Positions 35,431 through 44,392 of a stretch of DNA of 64,000 bases are shown in pieces; the stretch's first letter is position 1, and every line of letters starts with the position of its first letter. The notes under the pieces are model-generated. The model searched no databases and had not been told where the DNA came from. It saw only the letters and a list, made by a program, of their open reading frames with translations. Position numbers and translations under genes: made by a program. This DNA is from Comamonadaceae bacterium (GTDB taxonomy: Bacteria; Pseudomonadota; Gammaproteobacteria; Burkholderiales; Burkholderiaceae_C): positions 283,223 through 347,222 of the forward strand of contig JAIYCB010000031.1 in assembly GCA_027488215.1 (NCBI GenBank), given 5' to 3'.

Positions 35431-36369
35431 TCAGTCGCCGAGTAAAAACTTGGCCACAACCGCGATCTGCTCCTCGTCCGTCAAGGTGGGAGCATGGCCA
35501 AAACCCGGCCAAGTCTCCAGCTGGGCGCGGGGGCCGCGCTCGGTCATGGCGGTGGCAGTTTCGGTGGTGAGCAAGTCAGAGTCTTGCCCGCGAATCAGCA
35601 GGGTTCTGGCCTGAATCTGGTCGTACAAAGCCCACAGCGCGGCTTCACCCGCTGCAGCCACTTCGGGCGTCATGGCCCGCACCGGCACCCCAATGGACGG
35701 GTCGTAATGCAAGGTCACGGCACCGTCGGTGCCGGGGCGCAGCATGTGCCCAGACATTTCACGCCACACATCGGCAGGCACCGGCCCAAATCCTTGTGAA
35801 ACAGCCCACATCGCTTGTGCCGCCTCATCCTGATCGCGGTACTGGTCATAGAGGCCCACAAAGCCTTGCATGCGCTGCACCGAGCTCCAAGTGATGGCGG
35901 GGCCCACATCGTTGAGCACCAAACGGCGAATCGGCGCAGCCAGTCGCAGCTCCGGCTGACCCGCCAACACCATACCGATCAGCCCACCCATGCTGGTGCC
36001 CACCCAATCCAGTTTTTGCAGGGGGTTTTCTGGGCCCAATTGGGTTTTGACCTGGGCCAACAAGGCCAGCATGTCGGCGGCATATTGCGGAATCTGGTAG
36101 CTGGCAGGGTCAGCCAACCAATCGCTGCGGCCTCGCCCCACCACGTCGGGACAAATCACCTGCAAGGGATGCGGACTTTGCGCCACCAAGGCCTTGGCCA
36201 AGCGGTCAAAGTCCCGCCCCTGACGCGTCAGGCCATGCACACACACCACCACTTGGGTCGCTTGCGGATCGCCCCAGCGCCAAAAGCCCATGCGGTGCTG
36301 ACCCTCGGGGTGAGGACAGACCACAAATTCAAGATGAGGTGGGATGCAAGCGGGGATCGGGGCGGTCAT
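35431..36369 (-). CDS. Alpha/beta hydrolase
   Basis: A 312-residue protein from MTAPIPACIPPHLEF. The alpha/beta hydrolase fold shows VVVCVHGLTRQGRDFD (oxyanion region), ICPDVVGRGRSDWL, the nucleophile elbow WVGTSMGGLIGM with Ser in G-x-S-x-G, an acid in RGQDSDLLT, and the catalytic His in GFGHAPTLTDEEQ. It matches the general esterase/lactonase-like group with no fixed substrate. The relA gene follows after 4 bases, so the two are co-transcribed. It is divergent from the 3-hydroxybutyrate-type dehydrogenase across a 101-base gap that contains a dyad. Confidence 0.88.
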   Translation of the reverse strand: MTAPIPACIPPHLEFVVCPHPEGQHRMGFWRWGDPQATQVVVCVHGLTRQGRDFDRLAKALVAQSPHPLQVICPDVVGRGRSDWLADPASYQIPQYAADMLALLAQVKTQLGPENPLQKLDWVGTSMGGLIGMVLAGQPELRLAAPIRRLVLNDVGPAITWSSVQRMQGFVGLYDQYRDQDEAAQAMWAVSQGFGPVPADVWREMSGHMLRPGTDGAVTLHYDPSIGVPVRAMTPEVAAAGEAALWALYDQIQARTLLIRGQDSDLLTTETATAMTERGPRAQLETWPGFGHAPTLTDEEQIAVVAKFLLGD

Positions 36370-36391
36370 GACAATGCGTAACAATCAAAAA

Positions 36392-36423
36392 GCGCTGCAG
36401 CTCAAACCGAGCTTTTGCAGCGC
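36392..36423. promoter_or_regulatory. Inverted repeat in the hydrolase/bdhA divergent gap
   Basis: GCGCTGCA (36392-36399) and TGCAGCGC (36416-36423) form a perfect 8-bp dyad, with inner GCTC and GAGC also complementary. It could be a shared operator or an attenuator-like hairpin. Function is unassigned. Confidence 0.35.
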
Positions 36424-36470
36424 CATAATGGGAATTTGAGCATCCTAATTCATCTTTCGGAGTGGAAATC

Positions 36471-37241
36471 ATGTTGCAAGGTAAAACAGCGCTGGTCACC
36501 GGTTCAACCAGCGGTATTGGTCTGGGCATTGCCAAGTCTTTGGCCAAACAAGGCGCCAACATCGTGCTCAACGGCTTTGGCGATGCCGAAGGCCCCAAGG
36601 CCGAAATTGCTGCGCTGGGCGTGAAAGTGGCGTACCACGGTGCCGACATGAGCAAACCCAGCGAAATCGAAGCCATGATGAAGTTCGCTGCCGACACCTT
36701 TGGCCGCGTGGACATTCTGGTCAACAACGCCGGCATCCAGCATGTCGCCAAGATCGAAGACTTTCCCATTGAGCGCTGGGACGCCATCATCGCCATCAAC
36801 TTGTCCAGCGCCTTCCACGCCACACGCCTGGCCCTGCCCGCCATGAAGGCCGCCAACTGGGGCCGCATCATCAACGTGGCATCGATCCACGGCTTGGTGG
36901 GCTCGGCCGATAAATCCGCTTATGTCGCTGCCAAGCACGGCGTGGTCGGCTTGACCAAAGTCACGGCCCTCGAAAACGCCACCACCGGCGTGACCTGCAA
37001 CGCCATTTGCCCCGGTTGGGTGCTGACCCCCTTGGTGCAAAAACAGGTGGATGCCAAGGCTGCGGCCATGGGCCTGTCCAACGAAGAAGCCAAAAAGGTT
37101 TTGCTGCAAGAAAAAGAGCCTTCCATGCAATTCACGACACCCGAAGAGTTGGGCGAATTGGCAGTGTTTTTCTGCTCTGCAGCCGGCAACAACGTGCGCG
37201 GTGCGGCCTGGAACATGGACGGCGGCTGGACGGCCCAATAA
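36471..37241 (+). CDS. bdhA: 3-hydroxybutyrate dehydrogenase (short-chain dehydrogenase)
   Basis: A 256-residue protein from MLQGKTALVTGS, with a CGGAGTGG ribosome site 8 bases upstream; an earlier in-frame Met at 36462 lies too close to that site. Short-chain dehydrogenase motifs: TGSTSGIGLGIAK for NAD, NNAGIQHV, the catalytic Ser-Tyr-Lys in NVASIHGLVGSADKSAYVAAKHG, and CNAICPGWVLTPLVQKQ. The last, with a lid region near AKKVLLQEKEPSMQFTTPEE, is characteristic of D-3-hydroxybutyrate dehydrogenase. The enzyme interconverts D-3-hydroxybutyrate and acetoacetate in polyhydroxybutyrate turnover. The ompR gene begins 3 bases after its stop. Confidence 0.9.
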   Translation: MLQGKTALVTGSTSGIGLGIAKSLAKQGANIVLNGFGDAEGPKAEIAALGVKVAYHGADMSKPSEIEAMMKFAADTFGRVDILVNNAGIQHVAKIEDFPIERWDAIIAINLSSAFHATRLALPAMKAANWGRIINVASIHGLVGSADKSAYVAAKHGVVGLTKVTALENATTGVTCNAICPGWVLTPLVQKQVDAKAAAMGLSNEEAKKVLLQEKEPSMQFTTPEELGELAVFFCSAAGNNVRGAAWNMDGGWTAQ

Positions 37242-37244
37242 AAC

Positions 37245-37973
37245 ATGAGCCATTCACAGCGTTTGGACAAAATCGTCATCGTGGACGATGACGCCCGTAT
37301 TCGGGACTTGTTGCGCCGGTTTTTATCGCAAGAAGGATTTGACGTGTTGTTGGCCGAAGACGGTCGCGCCCTGGACCGTATCTTGCTGCGTGAAACCATC
37401 GATCTGGTGGTGCTGGACCTGATGCTGCCTGGCGAAGACGGCCTGAGCATTTGCAAACGTTTGCGTGGCAACGGGGTCAAAACGCCCGTGATCATGCTGA
37501 CGGCCAAAGGCGAAGACGTCGACCGCATCAATGGCTTGGAGATTGGCGCCGACGACTACCTGGGCAAACCCTTCAACCCTAGGGAGTTGCTGGCCCGCAT
37601 CCACGCGGTGCTGCGCCGCAGACCCGTGGCTGAGTTACCCGGCTCGCCCTCTGCCGAGGACGAAGTCATCAGCTTTGGCCACTTCAAGCTCGACTTGGGT
37701 GCCCGCTCTCTCAGCAAGAACGGCGTGGACATGGCGCTGACCACCGGCGAATTTGCCATGCTCAAGGCTTTGGCCAGGCACCCCCGGCAATCTCTCACGC
37801 GCGACAAGCTGGCCCAACTCGCGCGAGGCCGAGAGTTCGAGCCCTTTGACCGCAGCCTCGATGTGCAGATTTCACGTCTGCGCAAAATGATCGAAGTCGA
37901 CCCTGCCTCGCCCAAAATCATCCAGACCGTCTGGGGGGTAGGCTACGTCTTTGTGCCCGATGGACAAGCGTGA
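37245..37973 (+). CDS. ompR: OmpR-type response regulator
   Basis: A 242-residue protein. The receiver has VDDDARIRDLLRRFL, phospho-Asp at about 58 (VVLDLMLPGEDG), MLTAKGEDVDRI and YLGKPFNPRELL. The winged-helix domain shows LTTGEFAMLKALARHP, SLTRDKLAQLARGREFEPFDRSLDVQ and the VWGVGYVFVP wing. The GREFEPFDRSLDVQISRLRK run is typical of OmpR. Its stop overlaps the kinase start as GTGA, so the pair is co-translated. In Gammaproteobacteria OmpR controls porins in response to osmolarity; the same role here is an inference. Confidence 0.88.
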   Translation: MSHSQRLDKIVIVDDDARIRDLLRRFLSQEGFDVLLAEDGRALDRILLRETIDLVVLDLMLPGEDGLSICKRLRGNGVKTPVIMLTAKGEDVDRINGLEIGADDYLGKPFNPRELLARIHAVLRRRPVAELPGSPSAEDEVISFGHFKLDLGARSLSKNGVDMALTTGEFAMLKALARHPRQSLTRDKLAQLARGREFEPFDRSLDVQISRLRKMIEVDPASPKIIQTVWGVGYVFVPDGQA

Positions 37974-39352
37974 AAACACCTACCCTTGCCGCAGATGAGG
38001 TGACGACCCGAAAAACCTCTGGCCCCATGGTCAAGCTCAGTCTTTTTTGGCGCACCTTCATCTTGCTGGCCTTGCTGATTTTTTTCAGCAGCGTGGCTTG
38101 GTTGCAAATGTTCAAAACCCAGGAATACGAGCCCCGCATTCTGCGCAACGCACACCAAATCGCCACCGTCGTTAACCTGACCAAAACTGCGCTGAAAAAC
38201 AGCGATGAGATTGCGCGCTTGGCCCTCATCACCGTGCTGGCCGATGAAGAAGATGTCAGCATACAGGTGCGCGAGCCCACAGACCGCATCGTGGCCTTCA
38301 CAGAGTCCGGCATGGACAGCCGACTGGTCCATGAAATGGTCAAACGACTGGGGCCAGACACGGTTGTCGCCTCCAGCGTCAATGATGAAGATGGATTGTG
38401 GATTGGCTTTGCCATAGACCGCGACAGCTATTGGTTACAGATGGACCCCTCCCGTCTCAAGCCACTGGGGGGAACAGCATGGCTCATCTGGCTGAGCATC
38501 ACCACAGCACTGTCTTTGCTGGGGGCGGCGGTGATGGCAGGGCTGATCAACCGCCCGCTCAAGCGCCTGTCCTACGCTGCCAGCCGAGTGCGGGAGGGGC
38601 ATTTTCATGGCTCAGCCCTGGACGAGGGCGCGGCGACCAGCGAGATACGCGAAGTCAACATCGGCTTCAACCGAATGGCCGAGCGCCTGGCCAAAATAGA
38701 AGCCGAGCGCGCATTGATGCTGGCCGGGATTTCGCACGATCTGCGCACGCCCTTGGCCCGCTTGCGTCTCGAAACAGAGTTGAGCGTCAGCGATCCGCAA
38801 ACCCGCGAGCTGATGGCAGCCGACATTGAGCAACTGGACGAGATCATTGACAAGTTTTTAGACTATGCCCGCCCAGAGCCCACCGAATTGGGGCCTGTAC
38901 TTTTGTCCGGCGTAATCAGCCGCTGCATCACCCCATGGCGCCACAATGCACGCCTGCAGATCTCGGTGGACGTGAGCGAAGACCTGCAAATTCAAGCTGA
39001 ACCCGTGGAACTGGGACGGGTCCTGTCCAATCTGCTGGAAAACGCAAGGCGCTACGGTCAAAGCCCCTCCGACGGCATCACCCGCGTCGAACTCGTGGCC
39101 CGTGTCCATGAAGGCTGGGTGCTGCTGCGCGTGCGAGACCAAGGCCCTGGCGTGTCGGAAGAAACCCTGAAAAACCTCACCCAACCCTTCTTCAGGGGCG
39201 ACGCAGCCCGCACAGCCGCGACCGGCTCTGGCCTGGGCCTGGCCATCGTCGAGCGTGCCGTCCAGCGCATGGGTGGCACTTTTTCAGTGTTCAACAACAG
39301 CGCTGGCGGTTTGATGGCCTTGATGAAATTCAGGCAAGCCGACCCAGACTGA
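37970..39352 (+). CDS. envZ: EnvZ-type sensor histidine kinase
   Basis: A 460-residue protein with a GTG start overlapping the ompR stop. Features: first membrane helix (FILLALLIFFSSVAWLQMF), a periplasmic sensor of about 100 residues, second helix (LIWLSITTALSLLGAAVMAGL), HAMP with NRPLKRLSYAASRVREGHF, HisKA with phospho-His at about 256 (LAGISHDLRTPLARLRLE), and HATPase_c with NLLENARRYG, DQGPGVS and GSGLGLAIVERAV. It has the EnvZ length and domain order. It is co-translated with its regulator. Confidence 0.88.
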   Translation: MKTPTLAADEVTTRKTSGPMVKLSLFWRTFILLALLIFFSSVAWLQMFKTQEYEPRILRNAHQIATVVNLTKTALKNSDEIARLALITVLADEEDVSIQVREPTDRIVAFTESGMDSRLVHEMVKRLGPDTVVASSVNDEDGLWIGFAIDRDSYWLQMDPSRLKPLGGTAWLIWLSITTALSLLGAAVMAGLINRPLKRLSYAASRVREGHFHGSALDEGAATSEIREVNIGFNRMAERLAKIEAERALMLAGISHDLRTPLARLRLETELSVSDPQTRELMAADIEQLDEIIDKFLDYARPEPTELGPVLLSGVISRCITPWRHNARLQISVDVSEDLQIQAEPVELGRVLSNLLENARRYGQSPSDGITRVELVARVHEGWVLLRVRDQGPGVSEETLKNLTQPFFRGDAARTAATGSGLGLAIVERAVQRMGGTFSVFNNSAGGLMALMKFRQADPD

Positions 39353-39676
39353 CCCGCTCTTCCGATCCGATCTTCCATGCCCAAAGATCGGGGCAAAACA
39401 GCCGATTCGCCCTGAAAAATCAGCTACAATGCACGTTTTTCGGCAAGCGCGACAGCAGCACCTCCGGCCAGACCAACGCCATCAGCGCGACGCCCCCATG
39501 CGGGCAGGTCACCTTCCGCAAGGACTGCATTCCAAATGTTCGCCCACCCCCTTGCCATTGCAGATTAAACACCGATCTGATGTGTTGATCTGTGCCCTAA
39601 CCCACGCCCGCGCCGGGATGTATCAGGCGCTGACTGTGTCTGTTTCCTTGACCCTTTTTGTGATCTGAGGTTGTCC
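39353..39676. other. Non-coding leader upstream of rpoD
   Basis: This 324-base gap shows no convincing gene. A -10-like TACAAT stands at 39425-39430 without a good -35. The TTG codon at 39671 is in frame with rpoD but is less well placed than the ATG at 39677, which follows GAGG by 6 bases. Confidence 0.4.
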
Positions 39677-42223
39677 ATGCCCGCTCAAAAGCCGAAGAAG
39701 CCTGCCCAGGCCCCTGCCAAGTCCAAAGCCGTAGCCAAGACCCCTGCACCTGCCAAGGCCAAAGCCAAAGTGCCCGTCACCAAGGCCAAGGCCGCTGTGA
39801 AATCGCCTGCCAAAGTGGCCGCCAAGTCACCTTCCAAGGTGTCGGCCCCAGTAGCTGCCAAAAAAGCCGTCAAACCGACGGGCAAAGCGGCTCCGAAGGC
39901 AGTCGCGCCCAAAGTCAAAGCCACGCCAGTCCCGGCCGCCCCTGCCAAGCCAGTGAAGAAAGCCGCCTCCGTGCCCGCCAAGAAATCCGTAGCAACCCCC
40001 GAGAAAAAACCCGCTGCCAAAGCCAAAGCCAAAGAGGCTGTAGCCGAAGTAGAAGTGAAGAAACCGGCCAAAGCCGTCAAAGCAGCCAAAGCCGCTGCGC
40101 CCGTCGAAGACAACAAACCCGCTGCCAAAAAAGCCGTCACAGGTGCCAAGCGTGGCCCCAAAAAGAAAGGCAGCATCGCTGAGCCCAGCCTCGAAGACGA
40201 ACTGTCTGAAATCGAAGACGAACTCCAAGGCGAACCTGTCGCGGACAACGTGTCCGAGACAGGCGAAAAGGTCAAGCCCCTGCGCATGAAAATCAGCAAG
40301 GCCAAAGAACGTGCCTTGATGAAGGAATTCGGCCTGGACGAAACCGTCCTGACCGAAGCCGAGATGAAGCAGCGCCGCGACCGCCTCAAAGCCCTGATCA
40401 AGTTGGGCAAGACCCGCGGCTACCTGACCAACGGTGAAATCAGCGACCACCTGCCCGACAAGCTGGTCGATGCCGAAACCTTGGAAGTGGTGATTGCCAC
40501 CCTGAACGACCTGGGTGTGGCGGTGTACGAGCAAACGCCCGACGCCGAGAGCCTGATCATCACCGACAACGCGCCCACCGGCTCGACCGAAGAAGAAGCC
40601 GAAGAAGCCGCCGAGGCTGCCCTGTCCACCGTGGACAGCGAGTTCGGCCGCACCACCGACCCCGTGCGCATGTACATGCGCGAGATGGGCACCGTCGAAC
40701 TGCTCACCCGCGAAGGCGAGATTGAAATTGCCAAGCGCATCGAAGGCGGCTTGATGGACATGATGGCCGCGATCAGCGCATCGCCTGCCACCATCGCCGA
40801 AATCTTGCGCATGGCCGGCGAAATCCGTGAAGGCAAGGTCATCATCTCCACCGTGGTGGATGGCTTTGCCAACCTGAACGAAGCCGACGACTACGTGGCC
40901 GAAGAAGACTTCGACGAATTCGACGAAGCCGACGACGACGACGGCAAGGGCGGCTCCAAAGCCCTGACCAAGAAGCTCGAGGAACTGAAGAACCAGGCCC
41001 TCGAACGCTTTGACCGCATCACCGACTACTTCGAAAAAGTGCACAAGGTGTACGACAAGGAAGGCTGGGGCACACCCGCCTACATCAAGGTGCAATCGGC
41101 CTTGTCCGAAGAGCTGATGACCATCCGCTTCACCGCCAAGACCATCGAAAAGCTGTGCGACATGGTGCGCGGCCAAGTGGACGACGTGCGCAAGAAAGAG
41201 CGCGAGCTGCGTCGCATCATCGTGGACAAATGTGGCTACCCGCAAGACAACTTCATTGCCGACTTCAGCGGCCGCGACAAAAACGGCAAGCGCATCGAGT
41301 CGCACCTGCTCAACCTCAAGTGGATCGAAAAACAGGCCGCTGCGGGTAAGAGCTGGAGCGCCGTCATGGGCCGCAACATCCCGCCCGTGCAAGACCTGCA
41401 ACAAAAGCTGATCGACCTGCAGGCGCAGGTGGTGGTGCCACTCGATGAGCTCAAGGACATCAACAAACGCATGAACGCGGGCGAGCGTGCCAGCCGCGAC
41501 GCCAAAAAAGAAATGATCGAGGCCAACTTGCGTTTGGTCATCTCGATCGCCAAAAAATACACCAACCGCGGTCTGCAATTCCTCGACTTGATCCAGGAAG
41601 GCAACATCGGCTTGATGAAGGCGGTGGACAAGTTCGAATACCGCCGCGGTTACAAGTTCTCGACCTACGCCACCTGGTGGATCCGCCAGGCCATCACCCG
41701 CTCCATTGCGGACCAGGCCCGCACCATCCGCATCCCAGTGCACATGATCGAGACGATCAACAAGATGAACCGCATCTCGCGCCAGCACCTTCAGGAATTC
41801 GGCTTCGAGCCCGACGCCTCCATCCTGGCCGAGAAGATGGAGATTCCGGAAGACAAAATCCGCAAGATCATGAAGATCGCCAAAGAGCCGATCTCGATGG
41901 AGACGCCGATCGGTGACGACGATGACAGCCACTTGGGCGACTTCATCGAAGACAGCACGCACACCGCGCCCATCGATGCCGCCTTGCAAGCCGGTCTGCG
42001 CGATGTGGTCAAGGACATCCTGGACAGCCTCACGCCCCGCGAAGCCAAAGTGCTGCGCATGCGTTTTGGCATCGAGATGTCCACCGACCACACGCTGGAA
42101 GAAGTGGGCAAGCAGTTCGACGTGACCCGCGAACGCATCCGCCAAATAGAAGCCAAGGCGCTGCGCAAGCTCAAGCACCCCAGCCGCTCTGACAAGCTGC
42201 GCAGCTTCATCGACACGATGTAA
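39677..42223 (+). CDS. rpoD: RNA polymerase primary sigma factor (sigma-70)
   Basis: An 848-residue protein from [18 protein letters not shown], longer than the 613-residue E. coli factor. Residues 1 to about 165 are Lys/Ala/Pro repeats and precede region 1.1 ([34 protein letters not shown]). Region 1.2 shows [22 protein letters not shown] nonconserved insert with an acidic run ([17 protein letters not shown]) follows. Region 2 has [27 protein letters not shown] and [26 protein letters not shown]; region 4 has [29 protein letters not shown] and the helix-turn-helix [17 protein letters not shown]. It directs RNA polymerase to housekeeping promoters. A terminator follows. Confidence 0.97.
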   Translation: MPAQKPKKPAQAPAKSKAVAKTPAPAKAKAKVPVTKAKAAVKSPAKVAAKSPSKVSAPVAAKKAVKPTGKAAPKAVAPKVKATPVPAAPAKPVKKAASVPAKKSVATPEKKPAAKAKAKEAVAEVEVKKPAKAVKAAKAAAPVEDNKPAAKKAVTGAKRGPKKKGSIAEPSLEDELSEIEDELQGEPVADNVSETGEKVKPLRMKISKAKERALMKEFGLDETVLTEAEMKQRRDRLKALIKLGKTRGYLTNGEISDHLPDKLVDAETLEVVIATLNDLGVAVYEQTPDAESLIITDNAPTGSTEEEAEEAAEAALSTVDSEFGRTTDPVRMYMREMGTVELLTREGEIEIAKRIEGGLMDMMAAISASPATIAEILRMAGEIREGKVIISTVVDGFANLNEADDYVAEEDFDEFDEADDDDGKGGSKALTKKLEELKNQALERFDRITDYFEKVHKVYDKEGWGTPAYIKVQSALSEELMTIRFTAKTIEKLCDMVRGQVDDVRKKERELRRIIVDKCGYPQDNFIADFSGRDKNGKRIESHLLNLKWIEKQAAAGKSWSAVMGRNIPPVQDLQQKLIDLQAQVVVPLDELKDINKRMNAGERASRDAKKEMIEANLRLVISIAKKYTNRGLQFLDLIQEGNIGLMKAVDKFEYRRGYKFSTYATWWIRQAITRSIADQARTIRIPVHMIETINKMNRISRQHLQEFGFEPDASILAEKMEIPEDKIRKIMKIAKEPISMETPIGDDDDSHLGDFIEDSTHTAPIDAALQAGLRDVVKDILDSLTPREAKVLRMRFGIEMSTDHTLEEVGKQFDVTRERIRQIEAKALRKLKHPSRSDKLRSFIDTM

Positions 42224-42243
42224 AGCGCCCTGCCCTTCAGGCC

Positions 42244-42281
42244 AAAAAGCCCCCCGACTGGAAAGTCGGGGGGCTTTTTTT
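42244..42281 (+). terminator. Rho-independent terminator of rpoD
   Basis: AAGCCCCCCGACT pairs with AGTCGGGGGGCTT around a GGAA loop, then a run of T. It sits 20 bases past the rpoD stop and is one of the strongest hairpins in the window. Confidence 0.95.
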
Positions 42282-42366
42282 CGCAAACCGTGAATGGGGA
42301 GGGTCACTAAGAAAGAACTTTGATACGCATAAATCTCCTGATCTTTTTGTATTTCAAAGAATTAAA

Positions 42367-42394
42367 TTTTTATGTTCGTTAACGAACATAAAAA
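42367..42394. promoter_or_regulatory. Perfect 28-bp palindrome upstream of the Crp/Fnr-type gene
   Basis: The arm TTTTTATGTTCGTT (42367-42380) is followed directly by its exact complement AACGAACATAAAAA. It lies 50 bases before the ATG of the regulator. A -10-like TACACT (42409-42414) places the -35 region inside the right arm, so binding here should block or redirect RNA polymerase. Autoregulation by the Crp/Fnr-type protein is a reasonable guess. Confidence 0.7.
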
Positions 42395-42444
42395 GGGCAA
42401 AAGCTCGTTACACTAAATCACAACAAGTGTCAAAAGGACAAAAA

Positions 42445-43128
42445 ATGCTAAGTCCGACCAGCAATTTGATGATTGAGCAACTGCCATCTGAAAAGTATGA
42501 AAAATTGCTGCCCTCATTCCAATTGGTTTGCCTGGAAGTCAACCAATTGATCTTTCGGCCCCACGAAGCCATTCAATTCGTGTTTTTCCCGGTGAGCGCC
42601 ATCATCGCCATGCAAATTGACATCTCCGACGGAACGTCGGCCGACATTGTCTTGATCGGCAAAGAAGGCATGGTGGGCAGTGGTGTCATGGGCGGCAACC
42701 AGAACTTCAGCCGGGCTCGCGTGAAATTTAAGGGGTTCGCCTACAAACTGCCCTTGAGCATTTTCCAATCTGAACTGGCCCAGAACGGCGAATTTCTGAA
42801 AATCTGGATGGCCGCCACCCGCCAGATGATTTTGCAAATCGCCATGCCCACGGTCTGTAGCAGCAAACACAGCAATGAGCAACAAATCATTCGCTGGATC
42901 ATGAACACCTTGGACAAGACCCAAGGGCACACGCTTCAAGTCACCCACCAGGAAATCGCGGACATGCTGGGCATTCGGCGCGAATCGGTGACCATGGCCG
43001 CAGGCAAATTGAGCCACGAAGGCTTGATCGAAGTTTCGCGGGGGCAATTGGAAGTTCTGGATCGCCCCAAGCTGGAGGCCAGGGCCTGTGAATGCTATCG
43101 GGTGATGCACCCTGCCAAGAAACATTGA
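42445..43128 (+). CDS. Crp/Fnr-type transcriptional regulator (atypical RRESV helix group)
   Basis: A 227-residue protein from MLSPTSNLMIEQLPS, with AAGGAC 7 bases upstream. The cyclic-nucleotide-like beta roll is present (residues about 20-130, FVFFPVSAIIAMQI and IGKEGMVGSGVM), but Fnr-type iron-sulfur cysteines and a clear cAMP pocket are absent. The C-terminal winged helix shows HQEIADMLGIRRESVTMAAGKLSHEG. It heads the polysaccharide/c-di-GMP operon and is preceded by a perfect palindrome. A relative with the same helix (NMLGVRRESVTQAAGRL) lies at 60272-61627. The effector is unknown. Confidence 0.88.
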   Translation: MLSPTSNLMIEQLPSEKYEKLLPSFQLVCLEVNQLIFRPHEAIQFVFFPVSAIIAMQIDISDGTSADIVLIGKEGMVGSGVMGGNQNFSRARVKFKGFAYKLPLSIFQSELAQNGEFLKIWMAATRQMILQIAMPTVCSSKHSNEQQIIRWIMNTLDKTQGHTLQVTHQEIADMLGIRRESVTMAAGKLSHEGLIEVSRGQLEVLDRPKLEARACECYRVMHPAKKH

Positions 43129-43160
43129 ATCGCAAGAAGTCAACACCACGGACCATCGGC

Positions 43161-44384
43161 ATGTTCACCTCATTGAAAAACTCCAAACGTGCCATCGGCT
43201 TGGGGATTGCCCTCATCGCTGCGGTGGTGCTCTTGCCTGCCATGGCCAGCTTTCAAAGCATCAACGCCATCGTCAACACCCACTATGTGGTGATCAAGTC
43301 ACCCATCGAAGGGGCCTTGAACGGATTTTCAAAAATGCCGGGGCAGCCCATCGAACAAGGGGAAGAATTGGTCAGGATCAGCAACACCCGGTTCAAGGAA
43401 AGTGCCGTCAATGAAATGGCGGTGGAGCAAAAAACCCTGGCCGAAAGAAGCCTGGGCCTTCAGCGACACCTGAAAAATTTACAGCAACTGCAAAAAGATT
43501 TGCAAAACCGGGTCTCTGTCCACCGCACCCACGAATTTCTGCGACTGGAAGAACAACTGGCACAAGCCAAATCCGAGAAAAAAGCACAAGAAAGCCTGAT
43601 CCGGGAACAGCAATTGATCGCACAACGCAACGCGCTTTTACTGAAAGAAAACTTCATCTCCTCAGCCCAAAGCGAAGCTGCGCAATACGCACTGGAAGTG
43701 ACGCAAAGCCGACTCGACATCTTTCAGGCCCGCATTCGGCTTCTTGAAACCGAAAAGCAAGCCGTCCAGCGCTTTGTCTACCTGGGCGAAGGACGCAACG
43801 ACGTCCCCTACACACAGCAGCGCCTCGATGACGTGCGCCTGCAAATCACCGAAGTGGCCGCACGCCTGCGCGAAAACGAGCAACGCAGCGCGGACATTCA
43901 ATGGCAGATCAGCAAGGAGCGGGACAACATGGCTGTGTCCCGAGAGGTGCTCCTGCAGTCGCCGAGCAAAGGGGTTTTGTGGCGCAAATTCGGCAGCAAT
44001 GGCACCGAAGTCGTGATTGGCACGGACTTGGCCCATGTGATCACCTGCGAACACCTGTTTCTCGATGTGGCGGTCCCGGAATCATCGCTCGAATCTTTTC
44101 AAATCGGCAAACCGGTGCAGTACCGGCTCATCGGAACCAACCAATGGCTGACGGGACACATTCAAGCCGTGACGGGCAGTGGCAACAACTTGCAGGATGT
44201 GACCTTGGTCGCACAACTGCAGCGCGAAAAGAAAGACGCCCGGATATTCGTCAAGATCGATTCCTCCGATCTGAACAAGCCACAGGAGAATTTGTGTTAC
44301 GCCGGTCGCAAAGTGGATGTCAAAGTCCCCCGCGAATGGCGTCCCTCGGTCTGGCTGAGCAGAGTCAGCTCATTTCTCATGTGA
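43161..44384 (+). CDS. HlyD-like periplasmic adaptor of a glycosyltransferase operon
   Basis: A 407-residue protein starting at MFTSLKNSKRAIG (43161). One membrane helix (AIGLGIALIAAVVLLPAMA) is followed by a biotinyl-lipoyl-like hairpin (YVVIKSPIEGALNGFSKMPGQPIEQGEELVRI), about 190 residues of heptad-rich coiled coil, and a beta barrel (VLLQSPSKGVLWRKFGSNGTEVVIG; LFLDVAVPESSLESF). This is the domain order of HlyD/Alg44-type adaptors but without PilZ. It overlaps the next gene by 4 bases (or 9 bases ahead of the ATG). It probably guides a polymer from the inner-membrane synthase. No outer-membrane partner is encoded here. Confidence 0.87.
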   Translation: MFTSLKNSKRAIGLGIALIAAVVLLPAMASFQSINAIVNTHYVVIKSPIEGALNGFSKMPGQPIEQGEELVRISNTRFKESAVNEMAVEQKTLAERSLGLQRHLKNLQQLQKDLQNRVSVHRTHEFLRLEEQLAQAKSEKKAQESLIREQQLIAQRNALLLKENFISSAQSEAAQYALEVTQSRLDIFQARIRLLETEKQAVQRFVYLGEGRNDVPYTQQRLDDVRLQITEVAARLRENEQRSADIQWQISKERDNMAVSREVLLQSPSKGVLWRKFGSNGTEVVIGTDLAHVITCEHLFLDVAVPESSLESFQIGKPVQYRLIGTNQWLTGHIQAVTGSGNNLQDVTLVAQLQREKKDARIFVKIDSSDLNKPQENLCYAGRKVDVKVPREWRPSVWLSRVSSFLM

Positions 44385-44392
44385 TCCAGTCC

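Noticed and set aside
39425..39430. TACAAT as the rpoD promoter -10
   Set aside because: No acceptable -35 box at 16-18 bases; kept only as a note.
39827..42307. An 826-codon open frame antisense to rpoD
   Set aside because: It mirrors the rpoD codons, lacks family motifs and arises from GC-rich codon bias; the sense strand has clear sigma-70 regions.
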